Source: Methylobacterium sp. WSM2598 (lineage in GTDB: Bacteria; Pseudomonadota; Alphaproteobacteria; Rhizobiales; Beijerinckiaceae). From it: a stretch of 64,000 bases of DNA. The stretch's first letter is position 1. Every line of letters begins with the position of its first letter. The position numbers and the translations under genes are program-made. The notes below the pieces were generated by a model that worked only from the letters and a program-made list of their open reading frames with translations, made no database searches and was not told the DNA's origin. Below, piece by piece: positions 8,407 to 17,186 of the stretch. Location of the stretch: positions 4,700,644 through 4,764,643 of the forward strand of contig NZ_KB900609.1 in NCBI RefSeq assembly GCF_000379105.1. Reading direction: 5' to 3'.

Positions 8407-8898
8407 GTGCCCCGCGTCACCCTGATCGCCGCGGTCGCGCGCAACGGCGTCATCGGCCGCGACAACGACCTCGCCTGGCGCCTGCGCGGCGACCTGCGGC
8501 GCTTCCGCGCCCTCACGATGGGCAAGCCGGTGGTGATGGGCCGCCGGACCTGGGACTCGATCGGCCGGCCGCTTCCCGGCCGGCGGGTCATCGTGATGAC
8601 CCGCGATCCCGGCTGGTCGGCGCCCGGCGTCGAGACGGCCGCCGGCTGGGACGCGGTGCTCGCCCTCGTCGGGGAGGCCGAGGAGGTGATGGTGGCGGGC
8701 GGCGCGCAGATCTACGCCCTGACCCTGCCGCTCGCCGACCGGATCGAGCTCACCGAGGTGGCGGCGGCGCCCGAGGGCGACGCGCGCTTCCCCGAGATCC
8801 CGGCGGGCCGCTTCCGGGAGGTCGCGAGCGAGGCGCACCCGGCCGGCCCGGAGGACGAGCATCCCTACCGGTTCGTCACCCTCGACCGCCACGTTTGA
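8407..8898 (+). CDS. folA: Dihydrofolate reductase
   Basis: NADPH-dependent reduction of dihydrofolate to tetrahydrofolate. The 163-residue protein shows NGVIGRDNDLAWRLRGDLRRF (substrate site with the conserved Asp), GRRTWDSIGRPLPGR (NADPH-binding) and VAGGAQIYALTLPLADRI. It starts with GTG four bases after thyA stops, so translation is probably coupled. Pairing with thyA recycles the folate oxidised by thymidylate synthesis. Confidence 0.95.
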   Translation: MPRVTLIAAVARNGVIGRDNDLAWRLRGDLRRFRALTMGKPVVMGRRTWDSIGRPLPGRRVIVMTRDPGWSAPGVETAAGWDAVLALVGEAEEVMVAGGAQIYALTLPLADRIELTEVAAAPEGDARFPEIPAGRFREVASEAHPAGPEDEHPYRFVTLDRHV

Positions 8899-9102
8899 GC
8901 CCGTCCGGGCCATCCGGGCGCCGGGTGCGGCGATGAACCCCCGGCGCCGGGGCGCCGCCCGGGGCCTCGCCCGGTCCCGGGAGGTTGCTTTCCCGCCAAG
9001 CGCAGCCGATATCGCTGCGGGGACAGCGTTGACAGCAACTCAAGATGCCGCGCGGGTCGCGACAGCGAGAGGCGTGCCGGCCGGGAAAGGAAGTGGGCGA
9101 GC

Positions 9103-10263
9103 ATGCCATGGAGTAATCAGAGTGGCGGCGGCGGCGCCGGCGGCAACGGGGGCGGACCCTGGGGCCGGCCCGGCGGCAACGGCGGCGGGCCCTGGGGCAG
9201 CGGCGGCGGCGGCAACCAGCCGCCCGATCTCGAGGATCTGCTGCGCCGCGGCCAGGACCGGCTGCGGACCCTGATGCCGGGCGGCGGCCCGGTGGGAGGG
9301 CGCGGCATCGCGCTCGCGGTGCTGATCGTGGCCGCGGTCTGGCTGCTGACCGGCTTCTACACCGTGGCGCCGAACCAGGTCGGCATCAACACGGTGTTCG
9401 GGCGCTACACCGGCCAGGTCGGCGAGGGCCTGCGCTACAATTTCCCCTACCCGATCGGCGCCGTGGTGAAGCCGAATGTCGGGCAGGTGAACAGCATCCA
9501 GATCGGCTACCGCTCCGGCGTCGGCCCGCAGCGGATGCGCGACGTGCCGGAGGAGAGCCTGATGCTCACCGGCGACGACAACATCGTGGACATCGACTTC
9601 GACGTGCAGTGGCGCGTCAACCCGGCCAAGGCCGAGGAATTCGTGTTCAACCTCCAGAACCCGGAGGGCACCATCAAGTCCGTGGCCGAGAGCGCCATGC
9701 GCGAGGTGGTGGGCCGGCGCAAGATCCAGGCGATCCTCACCACCGAGCAGACCAGCGTCGCGCAGGAGGTGCAGGAGATCATCCAGCGGGCGCTCGATTC
9801 CTACGGGGCCGGCGTGCTGATCAACGTGGTGCAGCTCCAGGGCGTGAGCCCGCCGCAGGAGGTGCGCCAGGCCTTCGTCGACGTGAACGCCGCCCAGCAG
9901 GACGCCGAGCGCGCCCGCAACGAGGCCCGCACCTACGCGAGCCGCGTCGTGCCGCAGGCGGAGGGCCGCGCCTCGCAGATGATCCAGCAGGCCGAGGGCT
10001 ACAAGTCGCAGGCCACCGCCGAGGCGACCGGCCAGGCGGGCCGCTTCCGCGAGGTCTACGAATCCTACAAGCTCGCGCCCGCGGTGAGCCGCGAGCGCAT
10101 GTTCCTCGACACGATGGAGAAGGTGCTGGGCAGCGTGAACAAGGTGATCCTCGACCAGCCCGGAACCGGCGGGTCCGCCGCCCCGGGCGTGATCCCGGTC
10201 CTGCCGCTCAACGAACTCGCCGCGCCCCGCGGCGCCGGCCAGGCGCAGGGGACGACGCGATGA
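9103..10263 (+). CDS. hflK: HflK, SPFH/band-7 modulator of FtsH
   Basis: Inner-membrane protein that assembles with HflC into a cage around FtsH and restrains its proteolysis. Order in 386 residues: a Gly/Asn/Trp-rich cytoplasmic tail (about 1-45), one transmembrane helix (IALAVLIVAAVWLLTGF, about 68-86), an SPFH domain starting VAPNQVGINTVFGRY, then an Ala/Gln/Glu-rich coiled coil and a Pro-rich end. A GGAAG precedes ATG. The stop overlaps the hflC start (ATGA). Confidence 0.95.
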   Translation: MPWSNQSGGGGAGGNGGGPWGRPGGNGGGPWGSGGGGNQPPDLEDLLRRGQDRLRTLMPGGGPVGGRGIALAVLIVAAVWLLTGFYTVAPNQVGINTVFGRYTGQVGEGLRYNFPYPIGAVVKPNVGQVNSIQIGYRSGVGPQRMRDVPEESLMLTGDDNIVDIDFDVQWRVNPAKAEEFVFNLQNPEGTIKSVAESAMREVVGRRKIQAILTTEQTSVAQEVQEIIQRALDSYGAGVLINVVQLQGVSPPQEVRQAFVDVNAAQQDAERARNEARTYASRVVPQAEGRASQMIQQAEGYKSQATAEATGQAGRFREVYESYKLAPAVSRERMFLDTMEKVLGSVNKVILDQPGTGGSAAPGVIPVLPLNELAAPRGAGQAQGTTR

Positions 10264-11246
10264 ACGGCAGCAACGCCCTGCGGACCGCCGCGATCGGCCT
10301 GATCGCCGTCGTGGCCCTCCTGCTCTACGCCTCGGCCTTCACGGTGAGCCAGACCCAGCAAGCCCTCGTGCTGCAATTCGGCCGCGTGCGCACCGTGCTG
10401 AACCAGGCCGGCACCGACCGGCCCGGCCTCTACTTCAAGATCCCGTTCTTCGAGACCGTCGTGCTGTTCGAGAAGCGCCTGCTCGACCTCGACCTGCCGG
10501 TGCAGACCGTGCTCTCGGCCGACCGGCAGAACCTCGAGGTCGACGCCTTCGCCCGCTACAAGGTCTCGGACCCGCTGCGCTTCTATCAGGCGGTGAACAA
10601 CGTGCAGGTCGCCAATCAGCGCCTGTCGAGCTTCACCAACGCGGCGATGCGCAACGTGCTCGCCAGCGCCTCGCGCGACGCCATCGTGCGGACCCAGCGC
10701 GAGGCGCTGATGAACCGCATCCAGGAGGACGTGAACCGGCAGGCCAAGAATCTCGGCATCGAGATCATCGACCTGCGCCTGACCCGCGTCGACCTGCCGG
10801 CCGCCAACAGCCAGGCGGTCTACGGCCGGATGCAGACCGAGCGCCAGCGCGAGGCCGCCGACCTGCGGGCGAACGGCGAGCGCGACGCGGCCACGATCCG
10901 GGCGCGGGCCGACCGCGAGGTGACGGTGCTGGTCGCCGAGGCGAGCCAGAAGGCCGACCAGCTGCGCGGCGAGGGCGACGCGGACCGCAACCGCATCCTG
11001 GCCCAGGCCTTCGGGCAGGATCCGGACTTCTTCGCCTTCTACCGCTCGATGCAGGCCTACGAGAAGGGGCTCACGGGCCCCGACACCCGCCTGGTGATCG
11101 GCCCCGGCTCGGACTTCTTCCGCTACTTCAACGACCCGCAGGGCCGGTCGCGTCCCGCCGCCGCCTCGCCCGCCCCGGGCCAGTCCGGCGCCCCGGCGCC
11201 GAGCGGCCCGGCTCCGGCGCCGGGTACCCCGGCGCCCGGCCAGTAG
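10260..11246 (+). CDS. hflC: HflC, partner of HflK
   Basis: Second subunit of the HflKC complex, 328 residues. One N-terminal transmembrane helix (AAIGLIAVVALLLYASAF) is followed by the SPFH core (QQALVLQFGRVRTVL; GLYFKIPFFETVVLFEKR), the helical region QREAADLRANGERDA and a low-complexity Ala/Pro/Gly tail of about 45 residues that is longer than in E. coli HflC. The ATG overlaps the hflK stop, so the two are made stoichiometrically. Confidence 0.95.
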   Translation: MNGSNALRTAAIGLIAVVALLLYASAFTVSQTQQALVLQFGRVRTVLNQAGTDRPGLYFKIPFFETVVLFEKRLLDLDLPVQTVLSADRQNLEVDAFARYKVSDPLRFYQAVNNVQVANQRLSSFTNAAMRNVLASASRDAIVRTQREALMNRIQEDVNRQAKNLGIEIIDLRLTRVDLPAANSQAVYGRMQTERQREAADLRANGERDAATIRARADREVTVLVAEASQKADQLRGEGDADRNRILAQAFGQDPDFFAFYRSMQAYEKGLTGPDTRLVIGPGSDFFRYFNDPQGRSRPAAASPAPGQSGAPAPSGPAPAPGTPAPGQ

Positions 11247-11255
11247 CGCAGGGCC

Positions 11256-11450
11256 GTGCGCGACCTCGTCGCCGCGCTCGGGCTCGCGCTCGCGATCGAG
11301 GGCCTGCTCTGCGCGGCCTTCCCGGGGGCGATGCGGCGGGCCATGCTGGAGGCGGCCCAGACCCCGGCGGAGCGGATGCGCCTCGTCGGGGTCGTCTCCG
11401 CGGTGGCGGGGGTGATCGTGGTCGGGGTGGTGCGCCTCCTGCTCCGCTAG
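11256..11450 (+). CDS. DUF2065 small inner-membrane protein
   Basis: 64 residues, two hydrophobic helices (DLVAALGLALAIEGLLCAAF and LVGVVSAVAGVIVVGVVRLL) separated by a short charged loop. It matches DUF2065 (YjeT-like), which typically follows hflC. GTG start ten bases after the hflC stop. Function is unknown; position implies a role with the HflKC/FtsH quality-control system. Confidence 0.85.
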   Translation: MRDLVAALGLALAIEGLLCAAFPGAMRRAMLEAAQTPAERMRLVGVVSAVAGVIVVGVVRLLLR

Positions 11451-11610
11451 GCGAAACCGCGCCGGGGCGGGCCGGAGACGCCCGGGCCGCCCTTGATCCT
11501 TCGGGCGCGACCACGATCTAAGGGATCCGCCGGGCGGTCGGCCCTCCGCTTCCCGGAGGCCGCCCGATCTGGCAGCATGGCCCGACACAGCCGTTCAGAC
11601 GAGGTTCCCG

Positions 11611-13116
11611 ATGCCCGCTGCCGAGTCCGCGCCCGCGCGCCGATCCGAAGCCTTCGCGAAACGGCGGCTGCCGGCGCTCGCGGGCGCCCTCCTGGCGCTC
11701 TCGGTCGGGACCGCCGCGCTCCCCTCCGCGGCCCTCGCCAGGGCCCCCGAATCCCTCGCCGACCTCACCGAGCAGGTCACCGACGCGGTGGTGAACATCT
11801 CGGCCTCGACGACGGTGGAGACCCGCGGCCGCACCCTGCCGCAGCTGCCCCCCGGCACCCCCTTCGAGGACCTGTTCGAGGATTTCTTCAACCGGCGGGG
11901 CGGCGGCGATCAGCCGCGCCAGCCGCGCAAGTCGAACTCGCTCGGCTCCGGCTTCATCATCGACGCCTCCGGCATCGTGGTGACGAACAACCACGTGATC
12001 GGCGACGCCAACGACATCCAGGTCATCCTGCACGACGGCCGCAAGCTGAAGGCGGAGATCGTCGGCAAGGATTCCAAGACCGACATCGCGGTGCTGCGGG
12101 TCAAGCCGGAGGCGGACCGGCCGCTCAAGGCGGTGCCGCTCGGCGATTCCGAGAAGATGCGGCCGGGCGACTGGGTGATCGCGATCGGCAACCCGTTCGG
12201 CCTCGGCGGCTCGGTCTCGGCCGGCATCGTCTCGGCGCGCGGCCGCAACATCGATTCGGGGCCCTACGACAACTACATCCAGACCGACGCGGCCATCAAC
12301 AAGGGCAATTCGGGCGGTCCGCTGTTCAACATGAGCGGCGAGGTGATCGGCATCAACACGGCGATCCTGTCGCCGACCGGCGGCTCGGTCGGCATCGGCT
12401 TCGCGGTCCCGACCGCGACGGCGGCCCCGGTGATCGAGCAGCTGCGCCAGTACGGCGAGACCCGCCGCGGCTGGCTCGGCGTGCGGATCCAGAACGTCGA
12501 CGACACCACCGCCGAGGCGCTCGGCCTCAAGGGCGGCGCCCGCGGCGCGCTGATCGCCGGCATCGACGAGAAGGGCCCGGCCAAGACCGCCGGCTTCGAG
12601 GTCGGCGACGTGATCGTGAAGTTCAACGGCGTCGAGGTGAAGTCGTCGAGCGACCTGCCCCGCATCGTGGCGACGACGCCGGTCGGCAAGACCGTGGACG
12701 TGCTCACGATCCGCAAGGGCGCGGAGCAGACGCGGCCGGTCACCCTCGGGCGGCTGGAGGACAACGACAAGCCCCAGCCCGCCGCCCTCAACCGGCCCCA
12801 GCCCGAGGCCGACGTGACGCGCCAGGCCCTCGGCCTCAACCTGACCGGCCTCTCCGAGGAGGCGCGGCGGCGCTTCAACATCAAGGACGGGCTGAAGGGG
12901 GTGGTGGTCACCCGCGTCGACCCGAACTCGAACGCGGCCGACAAGCGCATCCAGGCCGGCGACCTCATCGTCGAGGTCGGCCAGGAGCCGGTGAACTCAC
13001 CCTCGGACGTCACCCGCCGCCTGGATCAGATCAAGAAGGAGGGCCGCAAATCCGCCCTGCTGCTGGTCTCGAACGCCCAGGGCGAGGTGCGGTTCGTGGC
13101 GCTGAGCCTCGAATAG
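11611..13116 (+). CDS. Do-like periplasmic serine protease (DegP/MucD type)
   Basis: ATP-independent periplasmic protease/chaperone, 501 residues. A positively charged start and hydrophobic stretch ending PSAALARA is a signal peptide. The trypsin-like domain holds the triad: His in VVTNNHVIGD, Asp in SKTDIAVLRV, Ser in NKGNSGGPLF. Two PDZ domains follow (RRGWLGVRIQ...; QALGLNLTGLS...). It follows hflKC and DUF2065, the conserved alphaproteobacterial order, linking membrane and periplasmic protein quality control. DegP, DegQ and MucD cannot be separated by eye. Confidence 0.93.
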   Translation: MPAAESAPARRSEAFAKRRLPALAGALLALSVGTAALPSAALARAPESLADLTEQVTDAVVNISASTTVETRGRTLPQLPPGTPFEDLFEDFFNRRGGGDQPRQPRKSNSLGSGFIIDASGIVVTNNHVIGDANDIQVILHDGRKLKAEIVGKDSKTDIAVLRVKPEADRPLKAVPLGDSEKMRPGDWVIAIGNPFGLGGSVSAGIVSARGRNIDSGPYDNYIQTDAAINKGNSGGPLFNMSGEVIGINTAILSPTGGSVGIGFAVPTATAAPVIEQLRQYGETRRGWLGVRIQNVDDTTAEALGLKGGARGALIAGIDEKGPAKTAGFEVGDVIVKFNGVEVKSSSDLPRIVATTPVGKTVDVLTIRKGAEQTRPVTLGRLEDNDKPQPAALNRPQPEADVTRQALGLNLTGLSEEARRRFNIKDGLKGVVVTRVDPNSNAADKRIQAGDLIVEVGQEPVNSPSDVTRRLDQIKKEGRKSALLLVSNAQGEVRFVALSLE

Positions 13117-13129
13117 GAACGCCCGGTCA

Positions 13130-13152
13130 CCCGCCGGAGAGGCTCCGGCGGG
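13130..13152. terminator. Hairpin after the Do protease gene
   Basis: CCCGCCGGAG and CTCCGGCGGG form a perfect 10-bp stem with an AGG loop, 13 bp after the stop. It lies between convergent genes and lacks a T-tract. Confidence 0.55.
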
Positions 13153-13212
13153 CGACCCGGTGCCGCGACGGCGCCGGACCGAGGCACGTCCCGCGCGCCC
13201 CGCCCGGCTCCC

Positions 13213-13467
13213 TCACCGGGCCGGGGCGATGATGCCGGGGGTCACCGGCGGCGGCGGCAGCGTCTGCTCGCGGCGGATCTGGCCCTGCAGCTGGTTCGTC
13301 TCGAACCGGTTCTGCTGCTGGATGTCGCGCGATTCGCTGCGATAGTTCATCGAGTTGTTGAGACCCTCGACCGTGCGCTCGGCACGGGTGGTGCCGCGCT
13401 GGTTCTGGGCCAGGGCGGGGCTCGCCGCCAGGGCGGCCGCGAGGATCAGCAGGGTATGGACGCGCAT
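13213..13467 (-). CDS. Small secreted hypothetical protein
   Basis: 84 residues. A clean signal peptide (MRVHTLLILAAALAASPALA, cleavage before QNQ) is followed by a polar Gln/Arg/Asn-rich helix-forming segment and a Pro-rich end (LPPPPVTPGIIAPAR). No cysteines or catalytic motif. It resembles short uncharacterised exported proteins of Methylobacterium, but I do not recognise a named family. Convergent with the Do protease gene, divergent from the helicase. Confidence 0.65.
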   Translation of the reverse strand: MRVHTLLILAAALAASPALAQNQRGTTRAERTVEGLNNSMNYRSESRDIQQQNRFETNQLQGQIRREQTLPPPPVTPGIIAPAR

Positions 13468-13570
13468 GGGAACACCCCGAGGCTGTGAACGGTCACGGAT
13501 ATAGGCGATGGGGGGACGCGCCGGGACGGTCTCGGGTTCCCCGCGACCCTGCGGCGCTGCGCCACCGTCC

Positions 13571-13610
13571 GGCCCCCTCGCCGGCCCCCTCGCCGGCCCC
13601 CTCGCCGGCC
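13571..13610. repeat. 12-bp GC-rich tandem repeat
   Basis: Three exact copies of GGCCCCCTCGCC and a partial fourth lie about 40 bp before the helicase start. The repeat may vary in copy number. Confidence 0.8.
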
Positions 13611-13651
13611 CACCCTCGACGCCGTTCGCGTTTTGGTCCAGTGAAGAATCC

Positions 13652-16021
13652 ATGACTCGCGATGCCGCCGGGGCCGAGGCGCCCGCCCCCACCTCGATCG
13701 CAGCCCGCGCGAGGGCCGCCGTGGCGCCTCCCGGGGCGGCCTATCTCGACGGGCTCAATCCGGAGCAGCGCCGCGCCGTCGAGGCGACGGAGGGGCCCGT
13801 CCTGGTCCTGGCCGGCGCGGGCACCGGCAAGACGCGGGTGCTGACCACGCGCATCGCCCACCTGATCGCCATCGGCCGCGCCCGGCCCTTCGACATCCTG
13901 GCCGTGACCTTCACCAACAAGGCCGCGCGGGAGATGAAGGAGCGCATCGGCGGCCTGATCGGCGCGGCCGGCGAGGGCATGCCCTGGCTCGGCACGTTCC
14001 ACGCGATCGGCACCAAGATCCTGCGCCGCCACGCGGAGCTGGTCGGGCTGCGATCCGACTTCACCATCCTGGGCACCGACGACCAGCTGCGCCTGCTCAA
14101 GCAGGTGATCGAGGCGGCGGGCATCGACGAGAAGCGCTGGCCCGCCCGCGGCCTCGCCCAGGCGATCGACGGCTGGAAGAACCGCGGCCTCGCCCCCGAC
14201 CAGGTGCCGGCCGGCGAGGCCGGCGCCTTCGGCTTCGGCAAGGGCGGGCCGCTCTACGCCGCCTATCAGGAGCGCCTCGCCACCCTCAACGCGGTCGATT
14301 TCGGCGACCTGCTCCTGCTCTGCCTCAAGCTCTGGCGCGAGAATCCCGACATCCTGGCGAGCTACCAGGACCGCTTCCGCTACATCCTGGTCGACGAGTA
14401 CCAGGACACCAACGTGGCGCAGTATCTCTGGCTGCGGCTCCTGGCCCAGGGCCGCCGCAACGTCTGCTGCGTGGGCGACGACGACCAGTCGATCTACGGC
14501 TGGCGCGGCGCCGAGGTCGACAACATCCTGCGCTTCGAGCACGATTTCCCGGGCGCCGTGGTGGTGCGGCTGGAGCGCAACTACCGCTCGACGGGCCACA
14601 TCCTGGCCGCGGCGGCGACGCTGATCGCCCACAACGAGGGGCGGCTCGGCAAGACCCTGCGCACGGAGGCCGGCGCGGGCGAGCCCGTCACGGTGACGGG
14701 CGCCTGGGATTCCGAGGAGGAGGCGCGCCTCATCGGGGAGACCATCGAGGGCCTGCAGCGGCAGGAGCATCCCCTGGCGCAGATCGCCGTGCTGGTGCGC
14801 ACCTCCGCCCAGATGCGCGAGGTCGAGGACCGCTTCGTCCAGCTCGGCCTGCCCTACCGGGTGATCGGCGGCCCGCGCTTCTACGAGCGGGCCGAGGTGC
14901 GCGACGCGCTCGGCTACCTGCGCCTGACCGCCAACGGGGCGGACGACCTCGCCTTCGAGCGCATCGTCAATACGCCCAAGCGCGGGCTCGGCGACGCCAC
15001 CCTGCAGGCCCTCCACGGTGTCGCGCGGCGGCGCGCGGTGCCGCTCCTGCACGCGGCCCGGCTGATCGTCGAGACGGAGGAGCTGAAGCCCAAGCCCCGC
15101 TCGACCCTGCGGGCCCTGGTGCAGTGCTTCGACCGCTGGGCGAAGCTCCTGGAGGGGCGGCCCCACGCCGAGGTGGCCCAGACCATCCTGGAGGAATCCG
15201 GCTACACCGAGATGTGGCAGAAGGAGCGCACCGCCGACGCCGCCGGCCGGCTGGAGAACCTCAAGGAACTGGTGCGCTCGCTGGAGGAGTTCCCCGACCT
15301 GCCGGCCTTCCTGGAGCACATCGCGCTGGTGATGGACGCCAACGAGGCGGAGGGCGGCGACCGCGTCAGCCTGATGACGCTGCACGCCGCCAAGGGGCTC
15401 GAATTCGACACGGTCTTCCTGCCGGGCTGGGAGGACGGGCTGTTTCCCAACCAGCGCGCCCTCGACGAGAGCGGCCGGGCCGGGCTGGAGGAGGAGCGGC
15501 GCCTCGCCCATGTCGGGCTCACCCGGGCCCGCAAGCGCGCCAAGATCTCCTTCGCGGTCAACCGCCGCATCCACGGCCTGTGGTCCTCGACCATGCCGAG
15601 CCGCTTCATCGACGAATTGCCCGAGGCGAGCGTGAGCGTGATCGAGGCGCCGGCGAACTTCTCCCACGGCCCCTCGCGCTTCGACCGGCAGGCGACGCCC
15701 TTCGGCTCCTCCTACGCGACCCCCGGCTGGCAGCGCGCCCAGGCCGCCACGGCCGGACAGGAGCGCTTCGGCGGCCAGGGCCGCCCGGGCGAGCCCCGCT
15801 TCGGCGAGGGCCGCGGCGCGCGCGGCGCCCCCAGGCAGATCGAGGGAACGCTGGTGGCGAAGTCGACCGGCACTGCGTCAGACTACGTAGCGGGCGCGCG
15901 CGTCTTCCACACGAAGTTCGGCCCCGGCTCGGTCGCGGCGGTCGACGGCAACAAGCTCACGGTTGACTTCGACAAGGCCGGCCGGAAGATGGTCCTCGAC
16001 AGTTTCGTCCAGCCGACCTGA
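13652..16021 (+). CDS. uvrD: UvrD/PcrA/Rep superfamily 1 DNA helicase
   Basis: 3'-5' SF1A helicase for nucleotide excision and mismatch repair or fork restart, 789 residues. Motifs seen in order: Q motif LNPEQRRAVE, motif I AGAGTGKTRVLTTRI, Ia FTNKAAREMKERI, motif II ILVDEYQDTN, motif III GDDDQSIYGWRGA, motif IV RLERNYRST, motif V LMTLHAAKGLEFDTVFLPG and motif VI EERRLAHVGLTRARK. The C-terminus has a Gln/Gly-rich linker and a Tudor-like tail (ARVFHTKFGPGSVAAVDGNK), as in PcrA/UvrD. ATG at 13652 excludes a low-complexity extension encoded by the upstream repeat. Confidence 0.95.
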   Translation: MTRDAAGAEAPAPTSIAARARAAVAPPGAAYLDGLNPEQRRAVEATEGPVLVLAGAGTGKTRVLTTRIAHLIAIGRARPFDILAVTFTNKAAREMKERIGGLIGAAGEGMPWLGTFHAIGTKILRRHAELVGLRSDFTILGTDDQLRLLKQVIEAAGIDEKRWPARGLAQAIDGWKNRGLAPDQVPAGEAGAFGFGKGGPLYAAYQERLATLNAVDFGDLLLLCLKLWRENPDILASYQDRFRYILVDEYQDTNVAQYLWLRLLAQGRRNVCCVGDDDQSIYGWRGAEVDNILRFEHDFPGAVVVRLERNYRSTGHILAAAATLIAHNEGRLGKTLRTEAGAGEPVTVTGAWDSEEEARLIGETIEGLQRQEHPLAQIAVLVRTSAQMREVEDRFVQLGLPYRVIGGPRFYERAEVRDALGYLRLTANGADDLAFERIVNTPKRGLGDATLQALHGVARRRAVPLLHAARLIVETEELKPKPRSTLRALVQCFDRWAKLLEGRPHAEVAQTILEESGYTEMWQKERTADAAGRLENLKELVRSLEEFPDLPAFLEHIALVMDANEAEGGDRVSLMTLHAAKGLEFDTVFLPGWEDGLFPNQRALDESGRAGLEEERRLAHVGLTRARKRAKISFAVNRRIHGLWSSTMPSRFIDELPEASVSVIEAPANFSHGPSRFDRQATPFGSSYATPGWQRAQAATAGQERFGGQGRPGEPRFGEGRGARGAPRQIEGTLVAKSTGTASDYVAGARVFHTKFGPGSVAAVDGNKLTVDFDKAGRKMVLDSFVQPT

Positions 16022-16411
16022 CTCGGCGGGCCGCTGTCCCCGCGTCACGCCGGCGGAGGGTGCGATCTCGCAGGAGCCGACATCCGGGACGGCGCACGCG
16101 ACAGCGTGCGCGACCCCGCCGCGGAGCCGGCCGCGAGCCCCGTCGCTGTGTGGTTTGAGACACAGACCGAACCCTAATCTTCGCGCCCGCGAAAACCGTC
16201 CTGTGCGGCGCGGCGCGGGAATTGCTGGTCAACCTCTGTCGGCATACCGTTGCGGGAGATCCAGGCGGACTTGTCCACCGCCTGCGTCGATCGGACGTGG
16301 AACCCGTCCGGACCCGCGGATTTGACGTGCTGTTGGCGCAACGAGGAGGTCGAGGGACACGAGAGGGCAGATCACATCGCGGCACCGCAAGTCCAGTGGG
16401 AGTGTTGATCT
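16022..16411. other. Intergenic region, helicase to phoH
   Basis: No convincing gene. A weak inverted repeat (CTGTGT...ACACAG) lies at 16146-16165. The segment should carry the phoH promoter, but no clear -35/-10 pair stands out. Confidence 0.5.
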
Positions 16412-17128
16412 ATGAAGAGACGACGCGCACGACTTGAACTGGTCGATGACCGCCCGATCCGGATGCCGCGCACCCGGTTCGAGGAGGAGCGCAATGCGCC
16501 GCCGATTCAACCCATGACGGCCCGCCAGGCCGAGTATCTCGAAGCCCTCGGTTCCCACGCACAAGTCATCGTTCTCGGGCCGGCCGGCACCGGCAAGACC
16601 TACATCGCCGGCACCCGCGCCGCGGACCTCCTCCGCCAGCGCCGCATCGCCAAGGTGGTGATCACCCGGCCCAACGTCCCCTCGGGACGCTCCCTCGGCT
16701 ACTTTCCCGGCAGTCTCGAAGAGAAGATCGCGCCCTGGGTCGCTCCGCTCACGGAGACGATGAAGGAGCGGATGGGCGCGGGCGCCTTCGACATCGCGCT
16801 CAAGTCCGGCGACATCGAGATCGTGCCCTTCGAGGTCATGCGCGGCCGCACTTTCAAGAACTGCCTCGTGATCCTGGACGAGGCCCAGAACACCACCCCG
16901 GCCGAGATCAAGATGTTCCTGACACGCATCGGCGACGATTGCCAGGTCATCATCAACGGCGACGTCTCCCAGACCGACCTGCGGGAGACGTCGGGCTTGC
17001 GGACCGTGATCCACCTCGTGAAGAGCCGGCTGATGCCGATCCCGATCGTGGAGTTCGGGCTGGAGGACATCGTCCGCTCGGGGATCTGCGCCGAATGGGT
17101 GCGGGCCTTCGAGGAGGCGCGTCTCTGA
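16412..17128 (+). CDS. phoH: PhoH family ATPase (short form)
   Basis: P-loop ATPase of 238 residues, cytoplasmic. Walker A is GPAGTGKT at about residue 57 and Walker B is LVILDEAQN. The typical PhoH stretches VITRPNVPSGRSLGYFPGS and NGDVSQTDLRETSGL are present. It lacks the extra N-terminal domains of the larger PhoH (YbeZ) and PhoH2-PIN proteins. A GGGAG lies upstream of ATG at suitable distance. The family is linked to phosphate starvation and RNA metabolism in some bacteria, but no Pho box was recognised here. Confidence 0.9.
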   Translation: MKRRRARLELVDDRPIRMPRTRFEEERNAPPIQPMTARQAEYLEALGSHAQVIVLGPAGTGKTYIAGTRAADLLRQRRIAKVVITRPNVPSGRSLGYFPGSLEEKIAPWVAPLTETMKERMGAGAFDIALKSGDIEIVPFEVMRGRTFKNCLVILDEAQNTTPAEIKMFLTRIGDDCQVIINGDVSQTDLRETSGLRTVIHLVKSRLMPIPIVEFGLEDIVRSGICAEWVRAFEEARL

Positions 17129-17134
17129 CCGCGT

Positions 17135-17172
17135 GATCCCCGGCGCCGCGGGGGTCCGCGGCGCCGGGGATC
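17135..17172. terminator. 17-bp bidirectional hairpin between phoH and the EPS locus
   Basis: A perfect 17-bp stem with a GGGT loop (arms 17135-17151 and 17156-17172, core CCGGCGCCGCGG) fills the space between two convergent genes. It is the strongest hairpin I found in the window and should insulate the EPS operon from phoH. Confidence 0.75.
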
Positions 17173-17186
17173 GTGGGGCGGCCGGA

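Noticed and set aside
5357..8425. A plus-strand open frame of about 1,020 codons over sspB, tmRNA, CPBP and thyA
   Set aside because: Its product is Arg/Pro-rich with no motifs, and the same DNA holds four well-supported genes in other frames or strand.
9029..9034. TTGACA before hflK as a promoter -35 box
   Set aside because: No acceptable -10 box lies 15-19 bp downstream; the match alone is too weak to call.
16222..16437. A 71-codon frame before phoH
   Set aside because: It overlaps the phoH start in another frame, and shows no family signature or good ribosome site.
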